This document shows, one piece after another, positions 1-7,628 of a DNA stretch of 64,000 nt; within the stretch, counting starts at the first letter, position 1; every line of letters begins with the position of its first letter. The notes below the pieces were generated by a model that worked only from the letters and a program-made list of their open reading frames with translations, had not been told where the DNA came from and did no database searches. Source of the stretch: Gemmatimonadota bacterium (lineage in GTDB: Bacteria; Gemmatimonadota; Gemmatimonadetes; Gemmatimonadales; Gemmatimonadaceae). The stretch covers positions 124,001-188,000 of the forward strand of contig JAJPIM010000024.1 in assembly GCA_021324775.1 (NCBI GenBank), in the 5' to 3' direction. A program made the translations under genes and the position numbers.

Positions 1-318
1 CCAGAACAACACCCGGTGCTGGTACTCGGCCGGGATCCGGAACGAGGCGAACACCAGCACGATGACGAAGATGTTGTCGATGCTGAGCGATTCCTCGACG
101 ACGTACCCCGTGAGGAACGCCAGCATCTGCGGCGTGCCCTCTATTGCGGCGATCGCTCCCGCGAAGGCCAGCGCCAGCGCGACCCAGACCGCCGTCCAGA
201 TCGCCGCCTCGCGGGCACTGACCGCCCGCGCGCGGCGATGGAAGACGCCGAGATCGAGCGCCAGCACCCCGAGGAGGAGTGCGTGGAACCCGATCCAGAA
301 CCACGGTGAGGTCCGCAT
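1..318 (-). CDS. TerC/Alx family integral membrane protein (C-terminus outside window)
   Basis: N-terminal 106 residues of a multi-pass membrane protein, cut by the window edge. The first helix follows MRTSPWFWIGFHALLLGVLA, an arginine-rich loop comes next (FHRRARAVS), then further hydrophobic segments. The block EESLSIDNIFVIVLVF is the signature of the TerC/Alx family, whose members are implicated in tellurite resistance and in manganese or other metal export across the inner membrane. The ATG at 318 gives a normal family N-terminus. It lies 33 bp downstream of the E1 dehydrogenase on the same strand and may be co-transcribed with it. The family is clear; the substrate is unknown. Confidence 0.88.
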   Translation of the reverse strand, partial: MRTSPWFWIGFHALLLGVLALDLGVFHRRARAVSAREAAIWTAVWVALALAFAGAIAAIEGTPQMLAFLTGYVVEESLSIDNIFVIVLVFASFRIPAEYQHRVLFW

Positions 319-351
319 CGGGTCGCGCCACCGGCCATCGGCCGGCCGGCC

Positions 352-2478
352 TTAGAACGCCGCGATCTCGCGATACGCGCGGGTGAAGTCGTCCACCTGT
401 GGCAGAATCGCGTCTTCGAGCTGGGGCGCGTACCCGACGAAGGTGTCGCTGGAGGCGACCCGCTTGACCGGCGCGTCGAGCCACGCGAAGCATTCGTCGG
501 CGATCGCGGCCGCGATCTCCGATCCGTATCCCCACGACAACGAATCCTCGTACGCGACGATCACGCGCGAGGTCCGCCGGACCGAGGCAAACACCATCTC
601 ACGGTCCCAGGGGCTCAGCGTCCGCAGATCGATCACTTCGACGTCGATCGGCGGTCCGTCACCGCCCTCCGCGACGCGGTTCGCGGCCACCATGGCGCGC
701 TGGACGGTCGCACCATACGTCACGACCGTGACATCGCGCCCCGCCCGCACCGTACGCGCCTTGCCGAACGGGATCATGAAGTTGGGTCCGGGATTCCGGC
801 TCTTGTTGTACGTCTGGCGGTACAGGTGCTTATGCTCGAGGAACAGCACCGGATCGTCGCACCGGATCGCGGTCCGCAGCAGCCCGTTGGCGTCGAGCGC
901 CGTCGAGGGACACACGACGCGCAAGCCAGGGCAGTGCGTGAACAGCGACGCGCCCGTCTGCGAGTGATAGATGGCCCCGCGGATGTAGCCGCCGTAGGTC
1001 ACGCGAATCACCACCGGGGACGAAAAGTTGTTGTTGGACCGCCACCGCATCGTCGCCAGCTCGTCGCGGATCTGCATGTAGGCGGGCCAGATGTAGTCGA
1101 AGAACTGCACCTCGACCACGGGCTTGAAGCCGCGGGTCGCCAGTCCGATGGCCCGGCCCACGATGTTGGCCTCCGCCAGCGGGGAGTTGTACACCCGCGC
1201 ACCGCCGAACTCCTTCTGCAGGCCCCACGTCACCTTGAAGACGCCACCCTTGCCCTTCACGTCGCCGAGATACGCTTCCCGCGAAACGTCCGCAACGTCT
1301 TCCCCAAACACCAGGATCTTCTGGTCGCGCCGCATCTCATCGCGGAGACACACGTTGAGCAGATCCACCATGGTGGTGGGGTCGCCGCTGTACTGCGGAT
1401 CCTCCTCGGTGTCGAACTGCTCGCCCGTCGGATCCACATCCGGGGAATAGACCCCGAACAGCTTCGTGTCGCCGGCCGGCTGGGGCTGCGCCAACGCGTC
1501 GTCGGTCGCCGCCAATACCTCGGCATCCACCTCCGCCTTGATCGTGACGAGTTCGGCCTCGGTCAAGTGGCCCTCTCCGACCAGCCACTTCGGGAACGTC
1601 GTGAGCGGGTCACGCGCCGCGTCGGCCGCGCGCTCCTCGGCCGGACGGTACATACGCTCGTCGTCCGACAGGGAGTGCGAATACGGGCGGATCACGGAGG
1701 CGTGGACCAGCGCCGGCCCGCGCCGCGCACGGGCGTACGCCACCGCCCGCGACATCGCGCCGTAACTCGCGATCACGTCGCATCCGTCGACCTTCTCGAT
1801 GTATAACCCGGGGAACGACCGGACGAGGTCCGAGATCGACGAGCCCGGCGTGTTGACCTCGACCGGAACGGAGATCGCGTAGCCGTTGTCCTCGACGAGG
1901 TAGACGACCGGAAGCTGCAGGTTGCAGGCGGTGCTGAGCGACTCCCAGAACTCGCCTTCGCTGGTCGCACCGTCACCGGTCGAGACGTAAACGACCTCGT
2001 CCTGCACGAACCCTTCAGTGATCGACAGCAACTTGGCCCGCAGCGATGCCTCCGCGCACCCGGCCGACTGCAGGAACTGCGTACCCGTGGGCGATGAGGA
2101 CGAGACGATGTTGAGCGGCCGGTTGCCCCAGTGGCTGGGCATCTGGCGGCCTCCGGACGCGGGATCCGCCGCCGCACCGACCGCCTCGTACAGCATCTCC
2201 GCCGGCGTGACCCCGAGTTGCAGGCAGAGGGCACGGTCGCGGTAGTAGGGGTAGAACCAGTCCGATCCCGGCCGCAGCACCAGACCGGCCGCGGTCAGCA
2301 CTGCCTCGTGGCCCGCTCCGGATATCTGGAAAAAGATCTTGTTCTGCCCTTTGAGCTGTATCTCCTTGTCGTCGAGCCGCCGGGAGAGCAGCATCGTCCG
2401 GTAAGCCGACACGAGCTGGTCGCGGGTTAGCTCCGCGCCGGCTCCCGCGTCGTGCTCGGTGTGCGTCATAGTCGCCAT
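352..2478 (-). CDS. 2-oxoacid dehydrogenase E1, fused alpha and beta subunits
   Basis: Thiamine-diphosphate E1 of a 2-oxoacid dehydrogenase complex, with the usually separate alpha and beta chains in one polypeptide of about 708 residues. The alpha half carries the ThDP motif starting [14 protein letters not shown] (about residues 168-181) and ending in EDNGYAISV. The beta half begins near residue 375 ([18 protein letters not shown]) and contains the interface block [13 protein letters not shown]. It would decarboxylate a 2-oxoacid, probably branched-chain, and acylate the lipoyl group of an E2; substrate is inferred from family. ATGs at 2478 and 2469 are both possible; the frame stays open further upstream but would run into the divergent HIT gene. 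No E2 or E3 is adjacent; a lipoyl E2/E3 pair is at 60464-63203. Confidence 0.9.
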   Translation of the reverse strand: MATMTHTEHDAGAGAELTRDQLVSAYRTMLLSRRLDDKEIQLKGQNKIFFQISGAGHEAVLTAAGLVLRPGSDWFYPYYRDRALCLQLGVTPAEMLYEAVGAAADPASGGRQMPSHWGNRPLNIVSSSSPTGTQFLQSAGCAEASLRAKLLSITEGFVQDEVVYVSTGDGATSEGEFWESLSTACNLQLPVVYLVEDNGYAISVPVEVNTPGSSISDLVRSFPGLYIEKVDGCDVIASYGAMSRAVAYARARRGPALVHASVIRPYSHSLSDDERMYRPAEERAADAARDPLTTFPKWLVGEGHLTEAELVTIKAEVDAEVLAATDDALAQPQPAGDTKLFGVYSPDVDPTGEQFDTEEDPQYSGDPTTMVDLLNVCLRDEMRRDQKILVFGEDVADVSREAYLGDVKGKGGVFKVTWGLQKEFGGARVYNSPLAEANIVGRAIGLATRGFKPVVEVQFFDYIWPAYMQIRDELATMRWRSNNNFSSPVVIRVTYGGYIRGAIYHSQTGASLFTHCPGLRVVCPSTALDANGLLRTAIRCDDPVLFLEHKHLYRQTYNKSRNPGPNFMIPFGKARTVRAGRDVTVVTYGATVQRAMVAANRVAEGGDGPPIDVEVIDLRTLSPWDREMVFASVRRTSRVIVAYEDSLSWGYGSEIAAAIADECFAWLDAPVKRVASSDTFVGYAPQLEDAILPQVDDFTRAYREIAAF

Positions 2479-2687
2479 GAAGCGTCGTCGGGATGAGGTC
2501 ATCGAGCCATACGCGCGGCCACACGGACACCCGCGGCGCCGCCGCCCCAGGCCTGGCCGCGGCTCGAATCGTAAGATAGCCACGCCAGCCGGAGACAGGC
2601 CACTCGCGCGGCCGGAGCGCCAGTTGACACCGCCGCCGGGCCACTCGACATTGCGCCGGACGGCCACTCTTCCCCCGGGGGCGCGAC

Positions 2688-3152
2688 ATGGGCACTTCGG
2701 CGCAGTGCATATTCTGCGACCTGATTCGCGGAGCGGCTGAAGTCTCGGTGTGCTACGAGGACGCCCGGGCAATCGCCTTCATGGATATCCAGCCCGTGAA
2801 TCCGGGCCACGTGCTCGTCGTCCCCAAGGCTCACTACGCGACCCTCCACGACCTCCCGCACGACGTCGCCATGCACCTCTTCGACGTCGCCATGCGGCTC
2901 GCGCCCGTGATCCGAAAAGTGGCCGCCGCGGACGACATGAATATCGTCGTCAACAGCGGTGCGCACGCGGGACAGAACATCTTTCATTACCACGTGCATC
3001 TCATCCCAAGGACCGCAGGCGACGGCTTCGACATCCCGCTGCCGTTCGATGGGTCGGCGATGCCCGACCGGACGCTCCTGGATGCGACCGCGGCCCGCAT
3101 CATCGCCGCGATCAGCGATCCGATGCGAGCCAGAGCGGGCGCTCCCCACTAG
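2688..3152 (+). CDS. HIT (histidine triad) family hydrolase
   Basis: Small cytoplasmic nucleotide-binding hydrolase of 154 residues, the usual family length. The histidine triad is HYHVHLIP with H100, H102 and H104; H102 is the expected catalytic residue. The N-terminus has the CIFCDLI motif of Hint-type proteins, and [13 protein letters not shown] is the conserved core strand. Family members hydrolyse AMP-linked phosphoramidates or dinucleotide polyphosphates; the natural substrate here cannot be read. It is transcribed away from the E1 gene (about 210 bp between starts) and converges on the ferredoxin-like gene at 3207-3572. Confidence 0.92.
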   Translation: MGTSAQCIFCDLIRGAAEVSVCYEDARAIAFMDIQPVNPGHVLVVPKAHYATLHDLPHDVAMHLFDVAMRLAPVIRKVAAADDMNIVVNSGAHAGQNIFHYHVHLIPRTAGDGFDIPLPFDGSAMPDRTLLDATAARIIAAISDPMRARAGAPH

Positions 3153-3170
3153 CACCCTCTCAGCATCCCG

Positions 3171-3188
3171 CTGCCACACTCGTGGCAG
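3171..3188. terminator. Hairpin between two convergent genes
   Basis: A perfect 7-bp inverted repeat CTGCCAC/GTGGCAG with a 4-nt loop lies in the 54-bp gap between the convergent HIT and [2Fe-2S] genes. There is no T-run on either side, so it may be a weak or Rho-assisted bidirectional terminator. Function is inferred from position. Confidence 0.4.
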
Positions 3189-3206
3189 TGTGCTGCGAGG
3201 GGTCCG

Positions 3207-3572
3207 CTACGTCTCTGCCGGCCTCTCCAGACGGTAGAACACCGCCTCCTCCACCACGCGTCCGCCCTTGAGATGCTCGAGGACGATGCGCTCCAGCAGC
3301 TCCGGCGTCACGCGACCGTACCACACGCCCTCTGGATACACGACGACGATCGGGCCGCCGGCGCACGCGCCCAGACATGGGGTCTCCCCGCGTTTGATGC
3401 GGTCCGGACCGAATAGCAGGTCTTCACGCTGCAGCAGCGCGGCGAGCTGGCTGTAGAGCGCCCGCCCGCGGCGGTCGGGTGAGCAGAACCCGCCGGTGCA
3501 CACCAGCACGTGGCGCCGGTAGGGCTCCATGACCGGCTCGCGGGCCGGCGCACCTCGGGGTGGCGCGGTCAT
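3207..3572 (-). CDS. Thioredoxin-like [2Fe-2S] ferredoxin domain protein
   Basis: 121 residues resembling the thioredoxin-fold [2Fe-2S] ferredoxins (NuoE C-terminal-domain type). Cluster ligands would be C25 and C30 (CTGGFC) and C66 and C70 (CLGACAGGP); the second pair sits in the characteristic loop. YPEGVWYGRVTPE follows, also typical of this family. An ATG at 3530 is an alternative start, but the ATG at 3572 has a -10-like TATACC 9 nt in front, so the longer form is preferred. It likely transfers electrons in the cytoplasm; partner unknown. Divergent from osmC, so the pair may share control. Confidence 0.85.
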   Translation of the reverse strand: MTAPPRGAPAREPVMEPYRRHVLVCTGGFCSPDRRGRALYSQLAALLQREDLLFGPDRIKRGETPCLGACAGGPIVVVYPEGVWYGRVTPELLERIVLEHLKGGRVVEEAVFYRLERPAET

Positions 3573-3581
3573 GGGGGGAAA

Positions 3582-3587
3582 GGTATA
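3582..3587 (-). promoter_or_regulatory. -10-like hexamer TATACC of the ferredoxin gene
   Basis: TATACC on the minus strand ends 9 nt before the ATG at 3572, so transcription would start at or within a few bases of the start codon (leaderless mRNA). There is no Shine-Dalgarno sequence. No convincing -35 is seen. Confidence 0.5.
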
Positions 3588-3627
3588 CGGCCCTGCCGCC
3601 GGCGGATTCCGCCCTGGCGAGTCCCGC

Positions 3628-3633
3628 TAGTTT
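3628..3633 (+). promoter_or_regulatory. -10-like hexamer TAGTTT of the OsmC gene
   Basis: TAGTTT ends 6 nt before the ATG at 3640, predicting a leaderless transcript. It faces the TATACC box of the divergent ferredoxin gene across about 40 bp. Confidence 0.5.
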
Positions 3634-3639
3634 TCGTCC

Positions 3640-4125
3640 ATGACTTCATCTCACTACCCTGCTCCGCCAGGCGCCGGACCGAAGGTTCCCGCAAAAGGGC
3701 CGTCCCGAATCCGAGCCACGTGGGCGGGCGAACACCGCTTCGACTCGGGCCGGCCCGGCGGTCCAACGGCCCGGATCGACTCCTCAGGCGTCCAGGGACA
3801 GAGTCCCGTCGACGCCCTCCTCACCGCGATCGCGACCTGCACCGCGGTCGATGTGGTCGACATCCTCGCCAAACGCCGCACACCGGCTGAGTTCCTGAGC
3901 GTCGATGTTACCGGGGAGCGGGCGCCCGCCGTGCCCGCTCGTCTCGTGCGGCTGGTCCTGGCCTATACGATAGACGGCCCCGGAATCGACCGCGGCGCCG
4001 CCGAGCGCGCCATCGATCTGGCGGTGACGAAGTACTGCTCGGTGCGCGCATCGCTCGATCCGGCGATCCCGGTTGAGTTCACCCTGACGCTGAACGGCGC
4101 GGCGACCGGCGAACGGGCCGACTGA
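3640..4125 (+). CDS. OsmC-family thiol peroxidase-like protein
   Basis: 161 residues of the OsmC/Ohr superfamily, thiol-dependent peroxidases that reduce organic hydroperoxides in the cytoplasm. The family's two cysteines are present: C67 in LLTAIATCTAVDV at the start of the long central helix, and C133 in KYCSVRASLDP. The N-terminal strands carry the DSGRPGG and VQGQSPVDALL blocks. It is closer to the YhfA/OsmC-like subgroup than to canonical Ohr. It converges on an RsrA-like anti-sigma/ECF sigma pair, 11 bp away, which suggests a redox-stress locus; regulation by that sigma factor is inference only. Confidence 0.88.
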   Translation: MTSSHYPAPPGAGPKVPAKGPSRIRATWAGEHRFDSGRPGGPTARIDSSGVQGQSPVDALLTAIATCTAVDVVDILAKRRTPAEFLSVDVTGERAPAVPARLVRLVLAYTIDGPGIDRGAAERAIDLAVTKYCSVRASLDPAIPVEFTLTLNGAATGERAD

Positions 4126-4136
4126 CAGCCGCTGAG

Positions 4137-4451
4137 CTACTGGTTGCCGACTCCGGCCTGCTCGCCGGGGCAAAACCCGACGCGGCGCAGCGCCTCGATC
4201 ACGTGGCATCGCACGTCGTTGGGTGCGCAGGTGGTGCACCGGCAATCGGCGATCGCTTCCAGGAATGCCTTCTCGAAATCGTAGTGCGGATAGCACTTCG
4301 TGCACAGGGTGAGATGCGTGCGGACAGCCTGCATCTTGTCCGGCCCCAGCTCGGAATCCAGATACTCCCACAACTGGTGAAGCACCATCGTACAGTCGGC
4401 TTCGCCAGGCCCGGCTGGGGCGGCGCACGGATCCGGGGGCAGGTCGCTCAT
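4137..4451 (-). CDS. RsrA-like zinc anti-sigma factor
   Basis: 104-residue anti-sigma factor of the ZAS type. C20, H46, C50 and C53 reproduce the spacing of the zinc site of Streptomyces RsrA (26 residues from first Cys to His, then HxxxCxxC), in THLTLCTKCYPHYDFEKAFL. In RsrA, oxidation of this site releases the sigma factor; the same mode is inferred here. Unusually, the C-terminal third holds a second cluster of cysteines (DCRCTTCAP, VRCHV, GFCPG). The start overlaps the sigma stop by 4 nt (ATGA), so it is translationally coupled to its partner. Confidence 0.9.
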   Translation of the reverse strand: MSDLPPDPCAAPAGPGEADCTMVLHQLWEYLDSELGPDKMQAVRTHLTLCTKCYPHYDFEKAFLEAIADCRCTTCAPNDVRCHVIEALRRVGFCPGEQAGVGNQ

Positions 4452-5071
4452 GGGTAGCGTTGCGGTTGCGGGGCCGCCGCGGGAGCGGCCACCGGGGTGA
4501 TCGGCGTCTGAATGCCGGCGTCGCGTGCATACTCGGTGAGCATTTGCTGGAGCAGCCGGCGGCCGCGGAACAAGCGGGATCGCACGGTCCCGATCGGTAC
4601 GCCCAGGATCTCGGCAGCCGCCTCGTACGATTGATCCTCGACGTCAACGAGCGTGACCGCCGAGCGAAACGGCTCCGCCAGCCGGGCCAGGGCGTCCGAG
4701 AGCGCGGGACCCAGATCGAGCCGGGTCAGGAGCCGCTCGTCTCCGGAGGATGTGCCGGCGTGCTCGGCGACCTCCGACGCGATTGCCTCGACATCGCCGT
4801 CCTCGAGCTCCACCTGGTGCCGGGCACGCTCGCGGGTCCGAAGAAACGCATTGCGGCAGATCGTGAACAGCCACCGGCGTGCGTCACTTCCCCGCTCGAA
4901 CGTGTGCCACGACCGGTAGGCGCGCAAATACGTCTCCTGGACGATGTCGTCCGCGTCCGCCTCGTTGCGAGTCAACGAAAGGGCGAACCGGTACACGTCG
5001 TCGAGCCAGGGAAGCGCCTCGCGCTCGAAGCTGCTGTCATACTCGAGCTGCTCGGCTGGGGTCAACGCCAT
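4448..5071 (-). CDS. ECF RNA polymerase sigma factor (SigR-like)
   Basis: 207-residue extracytoplasmic-function sigma factor. Region 2 includes the core-binding and -10 recognition helices (DADDIVQETYLRAYRSWHTF, then RRWLFTICRNAFL). Region 4 is the helix-turn-helix YEAAAEILGVPIGTVRSRLF. The 25-residue Pro/Ala-rich C-terminal tail is not part of the family core. The cognate RsrA-like anti-sigma gene follows with a 4-nt overlap. TAGATT 6 nt before the ATG suggests a leaderless transcript from a housekeeping-type promoter; I see no clear ECF-type GGAAT/GTT pair in front, so autoregulation is not supported. Confidence 0.93.
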   Translation of the reverse strand: MALTPAEQLEYDSSFEREALPWLDDVYRFALSLTRNEADADDIVQETYLRAYRSWHTFERGSDARRWLFTICRNAFLRTRERARHQVELEDGDVEAIASEVAEHAGTSSGDERLLTRLDLGPALSDALARLAEPFRSAVTLVDVEDQSYEAAAEILGVPIGTVRSRLFRGRRLLQQMLTEYARDAGIQTPITPVAAPAAAPQPQRYP

Positions 5072-5077
5072 GCCCTG

Positions 5078-5083
5078 AATCTA
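5078..5083 (-). promoter_or_regulatory. -10-like hexamer TAGATT of the ECF sigma gene
   Basis: TAGATT on the minus strand is followed by CAGGGC and then the ATG at 5071. The 6-nt spacing predicts a leaderless transcript. The same hexamer at the same distance precedes ispH at 44958-44963. Confidence 0.5.
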
Positions 5084-5264
5084 GCAGCCAAGGCCTGGGT
5101 TAGTTCCGCGGTACTGGCGGCCAACCACCCTCGGAATCCGCGGGCAGCCCCATTTCCCCGGGCCAGGGCACGATCGTTCGGTGGCGGACGGGAGCGTCCA
5201 CGTACGCCCACCCACGCCTCCCGCGAGTCTCGGCTCGAGATCCGCCATTGCGGGGCCCCTGCCC

Positions 5265-5293
5265 TTGCGCCCGGTTACTCCAGGTCCGATACT
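5265..5293 (+). promoter_or_regulatory. Putative pqqA promoter
   Basis: TTGCGC (-35-like, 5265-5270), a 17-bp spacer and GATACT (-10-like, 5288-5293) lie in the 288-bp gap between the divergent sigma gene and pqqA. The start would be near 5300, giving a leader of about 60 nt. A GAGG Shine-Dalgarno at 5349-5352 precedes the pqqA ATG by 7 nt. The rest of the gap shows no other clear signal. Confidence 0.5.
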
Positions 5294-5359
5294 TTGAAAC
5301 ACCTGCAGCGGGGACGCCGGTCGCTCCGGCGCACGACTACTCACCGGTGAGGTTCGACC

Positions 5360-5431
5360 ATGTGGCAGAAGCCCGAGTTCGAAGTGGTGGAAGTGACGAT
5401 GGAAGTCACGGCATACGTCGCCCGCCGCTAA
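5360..5431 (+). CDS. pqqA: PqqA, precursor peptide of pyrroloquinoline quinone
   Basis: A 23-residue peptide that is the ribosomal precursor of PQQ. It begins MWQKPEFE and ends TAYVARR, and contains the invariant ExxxY pair as E15-V-T-A-Y19; PqqE with PqqD joins these two side chains and the cofactor is built from them. The preceding residues repeat the motif (EVTMEVTAY), so E11 is a second glutamate in a similar setting. Too short for most gene finders, but confirmed by pqqBCDE directly downstream and a GAGG ribosome-binding site 7 nt before the ATG. A strong hairpin follows, which fits high expression of pqqA over the rest of the unit. Confidence 0.95.
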   Translation: MWQKPEFEVVEVTMEVTAYVARR

Positions 5432-5441
5432 GATCTGAATG

Positions 5442-5467
5442 AAGGGCCCGCAGTTGCGGGCCCTTTT
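5442..5467 (+). terminator. Intrinsic terminator/attenuator after pqqA
   Basis: A G+C-rich stem (GGGCCCGCA pairing with TGCGGGCCC, 2-nt turn) followed by TTTT lies 10 nt after the pqqA stop and about 55 nt before pqqB. Partial termination here would yield more pqqA mRNA than pqqBCDE mRNA, as known for other pqq operons. Confidence 0.85.
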
Positions 5468-5521
5468 CACATCGTGGGGGGCCGATGGCGGCGGAGAAAT
5501 GTTGATGTCACCCCCCGGACC

Positions 5522-6436
5522 ATGCAGATAATTCTCCTCGGCACCGCCGCTGGGGGCGCGGTCCCCCAGTGGAATTGCTGGTGCCCCACGTGCCGCACCG
5601 CGCGCGCGGATCCCGCGCGCGTCCACCCGCGGTCGCAGTCGTCCGTCGCGGTCAGCCCCGACGGCGTCCGGTGGTTCCTGATCAACGCATCGCCTGACGT
5701 GCGCCACCAGTTGGCCCGGCTCGCCGGACAGGGTCCAGCCGGCGACGGCGTCCGGCACGTCCCCATCGAAGCCGTGGTGCTGACGGATGCCGAGCTCGAT
5801 CACTCATTGGGGATCGTCTTGCTCCGCGAATCGCGGACGCTCGCGGTCTATGCGACCGGCGCCACCGCACGCATTCTCGAGCACGATTCCCGTGTGCTCC
5901 CGACAACACGGGCGTTCGCCACGGTAACCGTCTCGCCACTCCTGATCGGCGAGCCCGTGCCGCTACGGGACCGCACCGGCTCACCCTCGGGGCTCACCGC
6001 CGAAGCGTTTGTCGTCGCAGGCGACGCGCCGCGCTTCGCCACTGACGAATCCCCGGGACACACGATCGGCCTCGTGATCCGCGATACCGCTACCGGCGGC
6101 TCGCTCGCCTACGTCCCCGGGTGCGGCGAGATCGATGAGGCGCTGGTCAACCGGCTCCGTGGAGCGGACGCTGTCCTGTTCGACGGCACGTTCTGGCAGG
6201 ACGACGAGCTCGGCGCGCTCGGCATCTCGGCCATCTCCGCACGCGGGATGGGCCACGTGCCGATCAGTGGCTCCGGCGGCAGCCTCGCCATGCTGGCGAC
6301 GCTACCTGCCCGCGTGCGCGTCTACACACACATCAACAACTCGAATCCCATTCTGGCCGAGGACTCCGCTGCCCGGGCCGCCGTCAACGCCGCGGGCGTC
6401 GTGGTCGGTGACGACGGCATGACGTTCACGGCCTGA
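5522..6436 (+). CDS. pqqB: PqqB, PQQ biosynthesis metallo-hydrolase-fold protein
   Basis: 304 residues of the PqqB family, a metallo-beta-lactamase-fold protein acting in the late part of PQQ synthesis (oxidation of the tyrosine-derived part of the cross-linked precursor). It starts MQIILLGTAAGGAVPQWNC with the zinc-site cysteines WCPTC. TDAELDHSLGI, VPGCGE, GMGHVPISG and HINNSNPI are characteristic blocks. The ATG at 5522 gives the normal length; no strong ribosome-binding site is visible. The stop codon is inside a 14-bp tandem repeat (6420-6457). Confidence 0.95.
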   Translation: MQIILLGTAAGGAVPQWNCWCPTCRTARADPARVHPRSQSSVAVSPDGVRWFLINASPDVRHQLARLAGQGPAGDGVRHVPIEAVVLTDAELDHSLGIVLLRESRTLAVYATGATARILEHDSRVLPTTRAFATVTVSPLLIGEPVPLRDRTGSPSGLTAEAFVVAGDAPRFATDESPGHTIGLVIRDTATGGSLAYVPGCGEIDEALVNRLRGADAVLFDGTFWQDDELGALGISAISARGMGHVPISGSGGSLAMLATLPARVRVYTHINNSNPILAEDSAARAAVNAAGVVVGDDGMTFTA

Positions 6437-6457
6437 CGTTCACGGCCTGACGTCCAC
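6420..6457. repeat. 14-bp tandem repeat spanning the pqqB stop codon
   Basis: TGACGTTCACGGCC occurs twice in tandem (6420-6433 and 6434-6447), followed by a third, partial copy TGACGTCCAC. The first copy encodes the end of PqqB; the second begins with its TGA stop. The 14-bp period shifts frame. Confidence 0.85.
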
Positions 6458-6460
6458 CGT

Positions 6461-6489
6461 GTTGCCCCCGCAGGTGACGTGCGGGCAAC
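6461..6489. other. Hairpin in the pqqB-pqqC gap
   Basis: GTTGCCC(CC)GCA and TGCGGGCAAC pair with a 2-nt bulge and a 7-nt loop, in the 144-bp gap between pqqB and pqqC. No T-run follows, so it is more likely an RNA processing or stability element than a terminator. A TAGATT hexamer at about 6552 could be an internal -10 for pqqC. Confidence 0.35.
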
Positions 6490-6580
6490 GTGTGGGGCAA
6501 GGTGTGGGTGCCGCCACTTGCCGCCGGAGTGTGGGCCCGTTTGGAGGACGTTAGATTGCGGAGCGTCCTTCGAGGGTTTC

Positions 6581-7333
6581 ATGGCATCTAGCGTCGCCGC
6601 TGCGTCCGCACTGTCGGCTCCCCCGCCGCCCCCGCTTCCGGCCCTGGACCGGCCGCTGTCCGCGCCCGAGCTCGCCGATGCGCTCCGCGCATTCCACAGC
6701 TCGTATTACGCGGTGCATCCGTTCCACCAGTTGATGCGCGAAGGAGCCCTCACCAGGCGGCAGTTGCAGGGCTGGGTCGCCAACCGGCTCGCCTATCAGC
6801 GCGCCGTCCCGCGAAAGGATGGCGCTATCCTCTCCAACTGTCCGGACCCTGACGTGCGACGCCAGTGGATCCAGCGAATCGTCGACCACGACGGCCTGGA
6901 GCCCGGGACCGGCGGCATCGAGCGGTGGATCCAGTTAGGCGAAGCACTCGGCGTCCCTCGCGAAGAGATGGAGGACGAACGGCACGTGCTCCCCGGCGTA
7001 CGGATGGCGGCCGAATCGTATGTCACGTTCTGCAAGACGCATTGGTGGGTCGAGGCGGTCGCGAGCTCGCTCACCGAGCTGTTCGCTCCGTCGCTCATGC
7101 ACGAGCGCCTCGCGGCGTTCCCGAAATACTACCCGTGGGTCGATGCGGCAGGACTGGAGTATTTCCGGTCGAGGCTCGTCCAGGCCCCGCGCGATAGCTC
7201 CCAGGCGCTCGCGATCGTCGGAGCGCACTGCACGACGGTGGGGACCCAGCGGCTCGCGTTCGACGCGCTCCGGTTCAAGATCGAAATGTTGTGGGTGATG
7301 ATCGACACCATTTATCACGCCTACACCGGCTGA
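6581..7333 (+). CDS. pqqC: PqqC, pyrroloquinoline-quinone synthase
   Basis: Cofactorless oxidase catalysing the final ring closure and eight-electron oxidation to PQQ. 250 residues, normal for PqqC. The all-helical core has the conserved HPFHQLMREGALTRRQLQGW block and the YQRAVPRKDGAILSNCPD segment, then RIVDHDG and TFCKTHWWVEAVASSLTE. The final helix RFKIEMLWVMIDTIYHAY closes the active site. The first ~25 residues are Ala/Pro-rich and not family core. The ATG at 6581 is chosen because the 6479-6580 stretch gives no family residues. pqqD starts 25 bp downstream. Confidence 0.96.
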   Translation: MASSVAAASALSAPPPPPLPALDRPLSAPELADALRAFHSSYYAVHPFHQLMREGALTRRQLQGWVANRLAYQRAVPRKDGAILSNCPDPDVRRQWIQRIVDHDGLEPGTGGIERWIQLGEALGVPREEMEDERHVLPGVRMAAESYVTFCKTHWWVEAVASSLTELFAPSLMHERLAAFPKYYPWVDAAGLEYFRSRLVQAPRDSSQALAIVGAHCTTVGTQRLAFDALRFKIEMLWVMIDTIYHAYTG

Positions 7334-7358
7334 TGCGCCGCCGGTGGTCCTTGCGATC

Positions 7359-7628
7359 ATGATGCCATTGACTGCTCGCCCGCGCCTGTGGCGTCTGGCC
7401 CGGCTGGAATTCGATCCGGTCCGCAACCGGCGCGTGCTGTTGTATCCCGAAGGCGCCATGCTGCTCAACGACACCGGCGGTGAGGTACTCGCGCTCTGTG
7501 ACGGCACTCGGACCGTCGCGGATATCGGCGCCGAGCTCGGCACCAAGTACAACGCCGACGTGACCACGGACGTCGCCACGTATCTGGCGAAACTCGCCGA
7601 GCGGGAATTGGTGCACGATGCCCAGTGA
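7359..7628 (+). CDS. pqqD: PqqD, PqqA-binding chaperone
   Basis: 89-residue RiPP precursor recognition protein that presents PqqA to the radical SAM enzyme PqqE. The core reads RLEFDPVRNRRVLLYPEG, LNDTGGEVLALCDGTRTV and a C-terminal helix YLAKLAERELV, all typical of PqqD. Two adjacent ATGs (7359, 7362) are the likely starts; a GTG at 7344 is also in frame. It overlaps pqqE by 11 nt, so the two partners are translationally coupled. Confidence 0.95.
   Translation: MMPLTARPRLWRLARLEFDPVRNRRVLLYPEGAMLLNDTGGEVLALCDGTRTVADIGAELGTKYNADVTTDVATYLAKLAERELVHDAQ

Noticed and set aside
2479-2772. N-terminal extension of the E1 protein by up to 98 residues
   Set aside because: The stretch is Arg/Gly-rich without family similarity and would overlap the start of the divergent HIT gene.
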